This document shows, in pieces, positions 8,799 to 17,052 of a stretch of DNA of 64,000 bases. Made by a program: the position numbers and the translations under genes. Position 1 is the first letter of the stretch, and each line of letters starts with the position of its first letter. The DNA is taken from positions 186,001 to 250,000 of the forward strand of contig NZ_KB905818.1 of the NCBI RefSeq assembly GCF_000381025.1, in the 5' to 3' direction. Origin of the DNA: Streptomyces sulphureus DSM 40104 (GTDB lineage: Bacteria > Actinomycetota > Actinomycetes > Streptomycetales > Streptomycetaceae). The notes beneath the pieces are model-generated. The model worked only from the letters and a program-made list of their open reading frames with translations, did not search any database and was not told the origin of the DNA.

Positions 8799-9977
8799 AT
8801 GGCCGATACCGTTCTCGACAGGATCGAAGCGGCAGCCGAGACCTTCCGCGAGCAGGGCCCGCTCAACGAGCGCGCCGGCAAGCTCACCGAGGAGACGGCG
8901 AGCGCCCTGCGCAGCGCGCAGGCGATCCGGATGCTCCAGCCGAAGTCGCACGGCGGGCTCGAGGTGCACCCCCGGGAGTTCGCCGACACCGTGATGCGGA
9001 TCGCCGCGCTCGACGGGGCGACGGGCTGGGTCGCCGGCGTGGTCGGCGTCCACCCGTGGGAGCTCGCTTTCGCCGATGCGAAGGTGCGCGACGAGATATG
9101 GGGGGAGGACCAGGACACCTGGGTGGCGTCCCCCTATGCGCCGATGGGTGTGGCGCGGCCGGTGGACGGCGGGTACGTCTTCAACGGCCGCTGGCAGTTC
9201 TCCTCCGGTACCGACCACTGCCGCTGGATCTTCCTCGGCGGTCTGCTCGGCGACGCGGAAGGCAACCCGACGGGCGAGTCGCTCCACCTGATCCTCCCGC
9301 GCTCCGACTACGAGATCGTCGACGGCAGTTGGGACGTGGTCGGGCTCCGCGGGACCGGCAGCAAGGACGTCGTCGTCCGGGACGCGTTCGTGCCCGAGTA
9401 CCGGACGCTGCCGGTCTCCAAGGTCGAGTCGGGCGAGGCCGCGCGCGAGGCGGGGGTCACCAACCCGACGTACCACATGCCGTTCTCGGCCGCGTTCCCG
9501 CTCGGCATCACCGCTTCGGTGATCGGCATCTGCGAGGGCGGGCTCGCGCTCCACGCCGCCTACCAGTCGAAGCGCGTCACCGTCATCGGCGACGAGGTGA
9601 AGAACGACCCGCACGCGATGTACGCGCTCAGCGAGGCCGCCGCCGAGATCGCCGCGTCCAGGGCGGCGCTCCTCGACAACGCCTGCCGCATGTACGACCT
9701 CGCCGCCTCCGGCCGCAAGGCGACCTTCGCCGAACGCGCGGCGGGCCGCCGCACGCAGGTGCAGGCCGCCTGGCGCGCGGTCCGCGCCTTCAACGAGATC
9801 TTCGCCCGCTCCGGCGGCAACGGGCTGCGCATGGACAACCCCATGCAGCGCTTCTGGCGCGACGCCAACAACGGCCTTGTGCACGCGATCCACACGCCTG
9901 GCGGCGTCTTCCAGGGAGCCGCCCTCAGCCAGCTCGGCGTCGACCCGCCGGCCGGCCCGATGCGCATGATGATCTGA
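8799..9977 (+). CDS. HsaA-like flavin-dependent monooxygenase, oxygenase subunit (second copy)
   Basis: A 392-residue protein of the acyl-CoA-dehydrogenase-fold, two-component flavin monooxygenases. It shares with HsaA the RIAALDGATGWVAGVVGVHPWELAF segment, VVGLRGTGSKDVVVRDAFVPEYR and a RFWRDANNGLVHAI motif, but its C-terminus (MRMMI) lacks the HANDPERA...Y.GTG.FGLP ending of true HsaA that the gene at 15850 has. It lies directly before hsaC in the main operon. It probably hydroxylates another phenolic seco-steroid or a related aromatic; it needs an FMNH2 supplier such as HsaB. Substrate unknown. Confidence 0.78.
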   Translation: MADTVLDRIEAAAETFREQGPLNERAGKLTEETASALRSAQAIRMLQPKSHGGLEVHPREFADTVMRIAALDGATGWVAGVVGVHPWELAFADAKVRDEIWGEDQDTWVASPYAPMGVARPVDGGYVFNGRWQFSSGTDHCRWIFLGGLLGDAEGNPTGESLHLILPRSDYEIVDGSWDVVGLRGTGSKDVVVRDAFVPEYRTLPVSKVESGEAAREAGVTNPTYHMPFSAAFPLGITASVIGICEGGLALHAAYQSKRVTVIGDEVKNDPHAMYALSEAAAEIAASRAALLDNACRMYDLAASGRKATFAERAAGRRTQVQAAWRAVRAFNEIFARSGGNGLRMDNPMQRFWRDANNGLVHAIHTPGGVFQGAALSQLGVDPPAGPMRMMI

Positions 9978-9993
9978 AGCGAGGAGTAGAGAA

Positions 9994-10911
9994 ATGACCC
10001 ACATCAGGGGACTGGGCTACCTCAGGGTGCAGACGGCCCACCACGACAGGTGGCGCGAACTCGCCATCGACGGGCTGGGCATGGCGCCCGGCTCCGGACC
10101 CGAGGAGGGGGCGCTCTACCTGCGCATCGACGAGCGCAGGGCGCGCCTCGCGCTGCTCCCGGGCGACGTCGACAAGGTGCTCTCCGTCGGTTGGGAGGTG
10201 CGCGACGGCGCCGCCCTCGACGCAGTGCGCCGGCAGGTGGAGGACGCCGGCACCGCGGTGAAGGAGCTGACGCCGACCGAGGCCCGGCAGCGGGACGTGG
10301 AGGCGGGCGTCGCCTTCCACGACCCGGCGGGCGTGCAGGTGGAGGTCTTCCACGGACCCGTGCTCGACCACTCGCCGCTCGTGACCGGCTTCGGGCAGCG
10401 CTTCCTCACCGACGGTCTCGGCTTGGGCCACGTCGTGCTGCCGACGGCGCACGCCGACGCGACCGTCGCCTTCTACACCGAGGTCCTCGGCTTCCTGCCG
10501 CGCGGTGCGATGAAGGTGGGGCCGCCGGAGGACGAGCCGGTGCCGCGGATCAGGTTCATGGGCGTCAACCAGCGCCACCACAGCCTCGCCGTCTGCCCGG
10601 CGCCGCCCACCGACGTGCCGGGACTCGTCCACCTCATGGTGGAGGTCGACTCGCTCGACGCGGTCGGCATCGCGCTCGACCGGGTGCAGAAGCTCGGCTT
10701 CTCGATCTCCTCGACGCTCGGCCGGCACACCAACGACAAGATGGTCTCCTTCTACGTGCGCGCGCCCGGCGGTTGGGACATCGAGTACGGCACGGAGGGG
10801 ATGCTCGTCGACGAGACGACGTACACGGCCGAGGAGATCACAGCGGACAGCTACTGGGGCCACGACTGGTCGGGCTCCGAGCCGCTCGCCGCCCTCACCC
10901 CGACCGACTGA
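9994..10911 (+). CDS. hsaC: Extradiol dioxygenase, 3,4-DHSA cleaving (HsaC-like)
   Basis: A 305-residue type I extradiol dioxygenase built of two vicinal-oxygen-chelate modules. Fe(II) ligands are visible as His in GLGHVVLPT (about residue 147), His in RHHSLAVCP and Glu in GGWDIEYG. The N-terminal RGLGYLRVQT opening and the LGRHTNDKMVSFY segment resemble HsaC/BphC. It opens the catecholic A-ring of 3,4-DHSA. It is 16 bp behind the oxygenase gene, with a GAGGAG ribosome site. Confidence 0.88.
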   Translation: MTHIRGLGYLRVQTAHHDRWRELAIDGLGMAPGSGPEEGALYLRIDERRARLALLPGDVDKVLSVGWEVRDGAALDAVRRQVEDAGTAVKELTPTEARQRDVEAGVAFHDPAGVQVEVFHGPVLDHSPLVTGFGQRFLTDGLGLGHVVLPTAHADATVAFYTEVLGFLPRGAMKVGPPEDEPVPRIRFMGVNQRHHSLAVCPAPPTDVPGLVHLMVEVDSLDAVGIALDRVQKLGFSISSTLGRHTNDKMVSFYVRAPGGWDIEYGTEGMLVDETTYTAEEITADSYWGHDWSGSEPLAALTPTD

Positions 10912-10990
10912 CCACGTCCGCGGGCCGGTTCCGGAACCACCGGGGCCGGCCCGCTCCCGTTCCCCGCCAACCCACCAGCAAGGAGACGAG

Positions 10991-12442
10991 ATGGACCGCA
11001 AGCAGCGGGCCGCGCAGCCCGACCACGAGGCGGACGTCCTCGTGCTCGGCTTCGGCTGCGCCGGGGCAGCGGCGGCGTACGAAGCGGCGGCGGCCGGCGC
11101 CGAGGTGCTGGTGCTGGAGCGGGCCGGCGGACCCGGCGGTTCCTCGGCGCTCTCCGGCGGGGAGATCTATCTCGGCGGCGGCACCGAGGTGCAGCGCGCG
11201 TGCGGCTTCGACGACAGTCCGGCCGAGATGGAGGCGTTCCTCACGGCGGCGCTCGGACCGCACGCGGACGAGGCGAAGATCCGCGACTACTGCGACGGGA
11301 GCCTGGAGCACTACGAGTGGCTCGTCGACCGAGGCGTCGGCTTCCACCACTCGCTCTGGTCGGCGCCGACGTGGATGCCGCTCACCGAGGACGGACTGAT
11401 GTGGCTCGGCGAGAACAGTTGGCCCTACAACGAGTTGGCGAAGCCGGCGCCGCGCGGGCACCGCCCCGGCACCTCCTCGTTCGGCGGCTGGCTGCTGATG
11501 GAGAAGCTCTCGGCAGCCGCCGCGGAGGCGGGCGCCGTCACCCACAACGACACACGCGCCACCGGGCTCCTCACCGACACCGAGGGACGGGTCCGCGGCG
11601 TCACCGCACGGCGGTACGGCGAGGACCTCGTCTACCGGGCACGGCGGGCCGTCGTCGTCACGACGGGCGGATTCGCCGACAACGACGAGATGCTGGAGCA
11701 CCACGCCCCGCAACTGCGGGCGCACGGAAAGGTGAGCGACGGGCTCGACGACGGCAGCGGCATCCGGATGGCGATGCGCCTGGGCGCGGCGACGCGCCGC
11801 ATGTCGTGCGTGGAGACCGCGCTCTCCGTGGTGCCGGGGCTCATCGCGCGGGGGATGCTCGTCAACGCGCTCGGTCAGCGGTTCGTCAACGAGGACACCT
11901 ACCCCGGGCTCGTCAGCGTCGCGGCCGTCTACGACCAGCCGGGGCCGGCGTGGACGATCGTCGACGAGGAGGGGTACGAGTCCCTCGAGGAGCGCGAACG
12001 CTGGGGCATCAGGCCGCAGTTCGTCGCCGCCACCCTCGCCGAGCTGGAGGCCGGGACGGGTATGCCGGACGGCAGCCTCCAGTCCACGGTCGCCGCGTAC
12101 AACGCGCACGCGGAGCGGGGAGAGGACCCGTACTTCCACAAGGACCCGAAGTGGCTGCGTCCGCTCCGCCCGCCGTACGCGGCGATCGACAGCCGCGTCG
12201 GGTTCGGTTCGGACGGCGGGAGCGAGGCGGGCACGGGGGCGTCCGGGTTCACCCTCGGCGGCCTCCACACCAGCACGCAGAGCGAGGTCCTCGACCTCGA
12301 CGGGCACCCGATCCCCGGCCTCTACGCGGCCGGACGCGCCGCCTCGGGGATGCACGGCGAGGGTTACATCTCCGGCACCTCGCTCGGCGACGGCACCTTC
12401 TTCGGGCGCCGCGCGGGGAAGGCGGCAGCCGCGCGGGGGTGA
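10991..12442 (+). CDS. FAD-binding dehydrogenase, KstD/fumarate-reductase type (copy 2)
   Basis: A 483-residue flavoprotein with the dinucleotide motif VLGFGCAGAAAAYEA (about 18-32), the GGSSALSGGEIYLGGGT loop and a C-terminal GLYAAGRAASGMHGEGYISGTSLGDGTFFGRRAG FAD block. This ending differs from the GHxYxGxGxTIGPA ending of the KstD at 3114, so it may act on a different bond (for example delta4 of 5-alpha steroids) or on another 3-oxo acid. It ends the long co-directional run that starts at hsaD. AAGGAG lies upstream of the ATG. Confidence 0.7.
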   Translation: MDRKQRAAQPDHEADVLVLGFGCAGAAAAYEAAAAGAEVLVLERAGGPGGSSALSGGEIYLGGGTEVQRACGFDDSPAEMEAFLTAALGPHADEAKIRDYCDGSLEHYEWLVDRGVGFHHSLWSAPTWMPLTEDGLMWLGENSWPYNELAKPAPRGHRPGTSSFGGWLLMEKLSAAAAEAGAVTHNDTRATGLLTDTEGRVRGVTARRYGEDLVYRARRAVVVTTGGFADNDEMLEHHAPQLRAHGKVSDGLDDGSGIRMAMRLGAATRRMSCVETALSVVPGLIARGMLVNALGQRFVNEDTYPGLVSVAAVYDQPGPAWTIVDEEGYESLEERERWGIRPQFVAATLAELEAGTGMPDGSLQSTVAAYNAHAERGEDPYFHKDPKWLRPLRPPYAAIDSRVGFGSDGGSEAGTGASGFTLGGLHTSTQSEVLDLDGHPIPGLYAAGRAASGMHGEGYISGTSLGDGTFFGRRAGKAAAARG

Positions 12443-12472
12443 ACGGCGGCCGCTGGACGGGGAGTTCGGGGA

Positions 12473-12916
12473 TTACTGCTGCTTGTCGGCGAAGCGGCCC
12501 TGGAGCATGCCGGTGGCCTGGCCCACCTCGACGAGGTAGCCGTCGGGGTCGCGCAGGTAGCAGCGGATCTCCGCCTTGCGGTCGAGCGGCTCGGTGAGGA
12601 ACTCGGCTCCCTTGCCGCGCGCGTGCTCGTAGAAGGCGGCGACGTCCGCGACGCGCACGTTGAGGAACGAGGAGACCGGGTCGCCGGGTTGCGGAGGCCG
12701 CAGCGTCACGCCCGGCTTGTCGGGGGTCGGGCCGCCGCCGGGGTTCATGATGAGCCAACCGTTGGCGACGGCGACGATGCAGGGGTTCTCCTCCAGGACG
12801 ATCTCCCCGCCGAGGACCTCGGTGTAGAACTTCCGCGAGGTCGGGACGTCGCGCACGGTGAGGAAGTGGGTGAGGACGATGCCCTCGCTCGGCACGGGCC
12901 ACTGGTCGTGCTCCAC
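12473..12916 (-). CDS. VOC/glyoxalase-fold protein
   Basis: A 147-residue single vicinal-oxygen-chelate domain: ILVTHFLTVRDVPTSRKFYTEVLGGEIV-like opening (seen as VLTHFLTVRDVPTSRKFY) and closing RCYLRDPDGYLVEVGQ. Such proteins include lyases, resistance proteins and isomerases; no substrate can be read off. GTG start with GGAGGTGAG just upstream. It is convergent with the FAD dehydrogenase gene. A perfect 18-bp palindrome lies 27 bp before the start. Confidence 0.75.
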   Translation of the reverse strand: MEHDQWPVPSEGIVLTHFLTVRDVPTSRKFYTEVLGGEIVLEENPCIVAVANGWLIMNPGGGPTPDKPGVTLRPPQPGDPVSSFLNVRVADVAAFYEHARGKGAEFLTEPLDRKAEIRCYLRDPDGYLVEVGQATGMLQGRFADKQQ

Positions 12917-12942
12917 GGCTCACCTCCGGCTCGGCGACGTCC

Positions 12943-12960
12943 GTCCGGGCGCGCCCGGAC
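12943..12960. promoter_or_regulatory. 18-bp perfect palindrome upstream of the VOC gene
   Basis: GTCCGGGCGCGCCCGGAC, fully self-complementary. It sits where an operator for the minus-strand VOC gene would be. It does not match the island repeat GTCCCG-N5-CGGGAC and could also simply be a GC-rich hairpin. Confidence 0.4.
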
Positions 12961-13037
12961 GGCGTGCGTCTCACCGTAAGCGCGGCTGCGCCGGTGCGCA
13001 CTCCGGGTGCGGGCGCAGGTCAGGGCCGCCGGCGCCG

Positions 13038-13394
13038 TCAGAGGAGGCGGGTCCGCCCGCGCTTGAGCGCGTCGAAGCGCTCGCGCGCGCATCGCCGAGG
13101 CGAGCGGCCGTCGGCGCGCGGGTGCCGCTCGGTGGAGGCGGCGAAGAGCCGGCTGTCGGCCTCGGTGAGGGCGAGGAACGCGCCGTGGAGCGCGGCGAGT
13201 TGGCGGTTGACGCGCGCCAGGCGCTCCTGACGCCGGGCGAGTCTCAGGTTGTAGAGGTCCGACCCCGCGTAGCCGGTGGAGACGAGGATGACGGTGAGGG
13301 CCGCAGCACCCACGGGGCGCCACGGTGGCGTCCCGCGGACGGCGCGGCGGTGGCCGGCCGAACTCGTCGACTCACCACCGCCGTTGGGCCGCAC
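13038..13394 (-). CDS. Small predicted membrane protein, unknown
   Basis: 118 residues from a GTG start that lies 7 bp after the stop of the damaged SDR gene. One hydrophobic segment, VGAAALTVILVSTGYAG (about 27-43), is followed by a charged, probably helical stretch NLRLARRQERLARVNRQLAALHGAF. No family is recognised. Tight spacing suggests that it is the last gene of the kshA operon, but coding evidence is weak beyond the open frame and the transmembrane pattern. Confidence 0.4.
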   Translation of the reverse strand: MRPNGGGESTSSAGHRRAVRGTPPWRPVGAAALTVILVSTGYAGSDLYNLRLARRQERLARVNRQLAALHGAFLALTEADSRLFAASTERHPRADGRSPRRCARERFDALKRGRTRLL

Positions 13395-13401
13395 GGACTG
13401 C

Positions 13402-14183
13402 TCACCGGTCGGGCAGCAGATCCCTCGACGCCTCGGCCGCTCTCCGCACGATCCGCTCCCGCGGGAAGCCAGACTGCGCCTCGGCCGCCTGCTGGTTGCC
13501 GCCGGCCACGTGGACGGGTCCGTACGGCAGCCGCTCCAGGCCCTCCCCGGCGACGTCCTCGGGCTCGGCGACGTCGAGCCCCGGCAGGTCGAGGTGGAGC
13601 CCCGCGCGCTCCATCGCGGGGGTCCGCGTGACGCCGAGGATCAGCTCCAACACGTCGACGCCGTGCGGGGCGAACTCCAGCCACAGCCCCTCGGCGAAGA
13701 TCCGGCCGAACGCCTTCGCCGCGGAGTAGATGCTGACCTCCTCGTGCCCGAGGAACCCCGCGAGCGAGCCGCTGAGCAGCAGTCCGCCCCGTCCGCGCGC
13801 CTTCAGCCGCGCGCCGAAGTGGTGCGGCAGGGCGAGTTGGGCGGTGATGTGCAGGTTGAGGACCTGCTGCATCGACGCCATCCGGGACTCGACGAACTCC
13901 CCGCCGTGCGTGTTGGCGCCCGCGTTGAAGACGGGCAGGCCGACGTCGAGCCCCGCCGTCTCGCGGGCGACGGCTACCGGGGTCGCGGGTCGAAGAGGGC
14001 GAGCGTCCGCACCTCCACGCCGTGCTTCCCCGCCTCGGCGGCCGCCTCCCGCAGCGGCTCCTCGCGGCGTGCGAGGAGCACGAGGTTGACGCCGGCCTCC
14101 GCGAGCTGCCGCGCGAATGCCGCGTCCACCCCTCGGAGCCGCCCGCCACCACGGCCCAAGGGCTACCGTTCCGCGTCGATCAC
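13402..14183 (-). pseudogene. Frameshifted short-chain dehydrogenase
   Basis: An SDR can be pieced together across three frames. GTG at 14183 (GGGAGG upstream) reads VIDAER, then a TAG. The glycine-rich PWAVVAGGSEG follows in another frame, DAAFARQLAEAGVNLVLLARREEPLREAA in a second, and VAVARETAGLDVGLPVFNAGAN...IYSAAKAFGRIFAEGLW (Tyr-x3-Lys kept) in a third. Shifts fall near 14157, near 14127 (a run of four Gs where five would restore frame) and near 13985. Three separate lesions argue for real decay rather than one sequencing error. The start overlaps the upstream gene by 4 bp, so it was once coupled in the kshA operon. Confidence 0.7.
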
Positions 14184-14479
14184 CGTGCCTCCCGGGTGGT
14201 GCGATCCGCTGCGGGGTCGAAGACGGGCACGACGCCGTCGAGCGCGGCCTGCTCCACGGTGTCGCGCAGCGCACCGCAGACCCCGACGGCTTGCGCCTCG
14301 TCGCGCAACTCGGGGCAGCCGGCGCGGACTTCGGAGGTCCACTGCACGCTCGTGTGCTGCCAACTGAACTTCTGCACCTGCACGTGGCTCCCGCAGGCCC
14401 GGCACGCGAGCGGCACCAGGCTGCGGCGCTCCTCGCGCTCCCAAGCCGGCTGCCGCCCGCCGTCGCTCGGCGGCCGCAT
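14180..14479 (-). CDS. Small four-cysteine protein coupled to kshA
   Basis: 99 residues with Cys26-x2-Cys29, Cys55 and Cys68, plus a conserved-looking VQKFSWQHTSVQWTSEV stretch between them. The cysteine layout suggests a bound metal or iron-sulfur site, but no named family is recognised. Its ATG shares one base with the kshA stop (TGATG) and its own stop overlaps the SDR start (GTGA), so it is translated with kshA. A role as electron carrier or assembly partner for the hydroxylase is a guess from position. Confidence 0.65.
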   Translation of the reverse strand: MRPPSDGGRQPAWEREERRSLVPLACRACGSHVQVQKFSWQHTSVQWTSEVRAGCPELRDEAQAVGVCGALRDTVEQAALDGVVPVFDPAADRTTREAR

Positions 14480-15669
14480 CAGCCGGCGGCGCCCGCGGCA
14501 GCGCCCGCCTGCTCGGCGCCGGCCTCGGCGCGGCGTGCGAGGTTCTCCTCCATCTCCCTGCGCCACGCCTCGACGGGCCTGCTCGTGTCGAGCTCGAACT
14601 CGAACCGGTCGGTCATCTCCGCGCGTACGTCGGCGACGTCCACGTAGAACTGCTCGTACCAGCGCCGGAGTTGGTACACAGGGCCGTCCTCCTCGCAGAG
14701 GAGCGGGTTGTCGATCCGGGTCTTCGACTTCCAGATCTCGATGTCCTGCTCGAAGCCCAGCTTGATGAAGTCGCCCATGCCGCGGGCCTGGTGGAGCGCG
14801 GTCTCGTCGGGGAGCCCCGCGGGCTTCTTGACGATGATCCCGTACATCAGGACGAACTTGTTCGCCGTCACCGGGTAGTGGCAGTTGATGAGGATCGACT
14901 CGATGTCTCCGGTGTCGAACTGGTAGACCAGCTCGTCGATCATGAACGAGGGGCCGAAGTACGAGGCGAGAGAGGTGTTCCCGAGCATCGTCGGCTCGCC
15001 CTCCAGCGCAGGCTTTGCGACGTCCTCACGCGAGAGGCCCTCCATGTACTGCGTCGCGACGTGGCCCTCGAAGACGTTCCGGAACTTCGTCGGGAACGCG
15101 TGGTGCACGTAGAAGAAGTGCGCCATGTCCACCACGTTGTCGACGACTTCGCGGCAGTTGGTGTCGACCTCGACCGAGTACCAGACCCAGTCGCTCCACT
15201 CGTCGCTCAGCCCGCCCTCGATCCGCGGGATCGCCTGCTCCTCCAGGGGCGGGTTGCCCTCCGGGTCGTTCCAGACGAAGAAGAGCCCGTCCTGGTCGAG
15301 CGTGGGCCACGAGCGGGTGCGGGCGCGCGGCGGGACGCGGCGCCCGTACGGGATGCCGGCGCAGCGGCCGTTGCCGCCCCACCGCCAGTCGTGGAACGGG
15401 CAGGCGACCGCGTCGCCCTTGACGGTGCCCTGCGACAGGTCGCCGCCCATGTGCCGGCAGTAGGCGTCGAGTACGTGCAGTGCGCCGTTGCTGTCGGCGA
15501 AGACGACCAGCTTCTGGCCGAACGCCTGGACCGAGTGCGGCCCGCCGTCCTTGAACGACTCGGACACGCCCAGGCAGTGCCAGCCGCGCGCGAACCTCGT
15601 GGGTACCGCACCGGTGTCGATGGTGCGTACCTCGTCCGGGGACTGGGTGGTGCTGACAGCGCTGCTCAC
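14479..15669 (-). CDS. kshA: Ketosteroid 9-alpha-hydroxylase, Rieske oxygenase (KshA)
   Basis: A 396-residue Rieske non-haem iron oxygenase. The 2Fe-2S ligands are Cys71/His73 (CRHMGGDLSQG) and Cys90/His93 (CPFHDWRW). The mononuclear iron site is marked by NVVDMAHFFYVHH (His184, His189) and an Asp in FEQDIEIW. This fits KshA, which hydroxylates C9 of 1,4-diene-3-one steroids so that ring B opens spontaneously. GTG start. It is divergent from hsaA, and the 180-bp gap carries island operator copy B. Confidence 0.9.
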   Translation of the reverse strand: MSSAVSTTQSPDEVRTIDTGAVPTRFARGWHCLGVSESFKDGGPHSVQAFGQKLVVFADSNGALHVLDAYCRHMGGDLSQGTVKGDAVACPFHDWRWGGNGRCAGIPYGRRVPPRARTRSWPTLDQDGLFFVWNDPEGNPPLEEQAIPRIEGGLSDEWSDWVWYSVEVDTNCREVVDNVVDMAHFFYVHHAFPTKFRNVFEGHVATQYMEGLSREDVAKPALEGEPTMLGNTSLASYFGPSFMIDELVYQFDTGDIESILINCHYPVTANKFVLMYGIIVKKPAGLPDETALHQARGMGDFIKLGFEQDIEIWKSKTRIDNPLLCEEDGPVYQLRRWYEQFYVDVADVRAEMTDRFEFELDTSRPVEAWRREMEENLARRAEAGAEQAGAAAGAAG

Positions 15670-15733
15670 AGTCGTCCCTCCCTTCGGTGAATGACCTCAA
15701 GCTAGGGCGGCGCACGCCCGCGGACACCGGCGA

Positions 15734-15750
15734 GTCCCGCTGGCCGGGAC
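15734..15750. promoter_or_regulatory. Candidate island operator, copy B
   Basis: GTCCCGCTGGCCGGGAC: perfect 6-bp arms around 5 bp, between the divergent kshA and hsaA starts, 65 bp and 100 bp from them. Confidence 0.65.
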
Positions 15751-15849
15751 GGAGCGCGGGGCCGCGTCCGAACGCGCCTAGCGTGCATCCCGGCCGGGCG
15801 GCGCAGCCGAGACGTGCGTGCACCGGCGCAGGCGCGCGAAAGGCGGTTC

Positions 15850-17025
15850 GTGGTGACGGGTGAGAGCGTGCGGAAGGCGGTGCGCGACCTGCTGCCGGCG
15901 ATCGGCGAGCGGGCGCAGGAGACGGACGACGGGCGGGCCGTCGCCTCGGAAACCGTGCGGGACCTCGCGGCGGCGGGCGTCTTCAGGACGCTGCAACCGC
16001 GGCGTTACGGAGGGGAGGAGGGCGACCCCGTCGAGTTCTTCCGGCTCGTCCGCGAACTCTCCGCCGTCTGCGGCTCGACGGGATGGGTGGTCTCCGTACT
16101 CGGCGTCCACCCCTGGCAGTTGGGCCTCTTCGACGACCGTGCGCAGGCCGAGGTCTGGGGCGAGGACGCCGATACGCTCGTCTGCTCCGCGTACGCGCCG
16201 ACCGGCCGTCTCACGCCCGACGGCGGGGGCGGTTACCGTCTCTCCGGGCGCTGGCGGTTCTCCTCCGGCTGCGCGCACGCGAGTTGGGCGTTGCTCGGCG
16301 CCCTCGTCGTCGGCTCGGAGGGGCATCCCGTCGACTTCCTCACCGTGCTGGTGCCGCGCTCCGAGATCCGCATCGTCGATGTCTGGGACGTCGTCGGGCT
16401 GCGGGGCACGGCCAGCAACGACCTGGTCGTGGACGAGGCCGTGGTGCCCGCGCACCGCGTGCTGAGCAACTACCGCCAGGCCCAACTCTGCGGCCCGGGA
16501 CAGCAGGTGAACACCGGACCGCTGTACCGCCTGCCGTTCGCCGCGGTCTTCACCCACGCCATCGCCTCCCCGCTGCTCGGCATCGTCTCCGGCTGCTGGG
16601 AGCGGTACGTCGAGACGATGCGCGAGCGCACCCGGCTCAGCCTCGGCGGCGACCGGTTCGCCGAGGACCCGTACGCGCAGGTCTCGTTGGCGAGGGCCGC
16701 GAGCGAGTTCGATGCCGGTGTCCTCCAAATCGAGCGCAACCTGCGGGAGTTGGGGGAGTGCGCGGCGTCGGGCCGGGAGATCCCGCTCGAACTGCGCCTG
16801 CGTACGCGGCGGGACCAGGTCCGCGCCACCGAACGCGCCACGTACGCCGTCGACGAGCTCTTCCGCACGGCCGGCGGGATGTCCCTGCACCGCGGCCACC
16901 CGATCGAGCGCGCCTGGCGCGACGCGCACGCGGGCAGCGTCCACGTCGCCAACGACCCGGAGCGTGCGCTGGCGATGTACGGGCAGGGCGCCTTCGGCCT
17001 CTCCGTCGAGGACAACCTGGTGTAA
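15850..17025 (+). CDS. hsaA: 3-HSA 4-monooxygenase oxygenase subunit (HsaA)
   Basis: 391 residues; this is the closer HsaA match of the two in the island. SVRKAVRDLLPAIGERAQETDD, VCGSTGWVVSVLGVHPWQLGLFD, VVGLRGTASNDLVVDEAVVPAHR and the ending RAWRDAHAGSVHVANDPERA...YGQGAFGLSVEDNLV follow the known HsaA plan along the whole length. It hydroxylates 3-HSA to the catechol 3,4-DHSA using FMNH2 from HsaB. Several in-frame GTGs exist; 15850 was chosen because GAAAGG lies about 7 bp upstream and the length then matches HsaA. Confidence 0.88.
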   Translation: MVTGESVRKAVRDLLPAIGERAQETDDGRAVASETVRDLAAAGVFRTLQPRRYGGEEGDPVEFFRLVRELSAVCGSTGWVVSVLGVHPWQLGLFDDRAQAEVWGEDADTLVCSAYAPTGRLTPDGGGGYRLSGRWRFSSGCAHASWALLGALVVGSEGHPVDFLTVLVPRSEIRIVDVWDVVGLRGTASNDLVVDEAVVPAHRVLSNYRQAQLCGPGQQVNTGPLYRLPFAAVFTHAIASPLLGIVSGCWERYVETMRERTRLSLGGDRFAEDPYAQVSLARAASEFDAGVLQIERNLRELGECAASGREIPLELRLRTRRDQVRATERATYAVDELFRTAGGMSLHRGHPIERAWRDAHAGSVHVANDPERALAMYGQGAFGLSVEDNLV

Positions 17026-17052
17026 CGCGACCCGCATGCACGGCGGTTGGCG

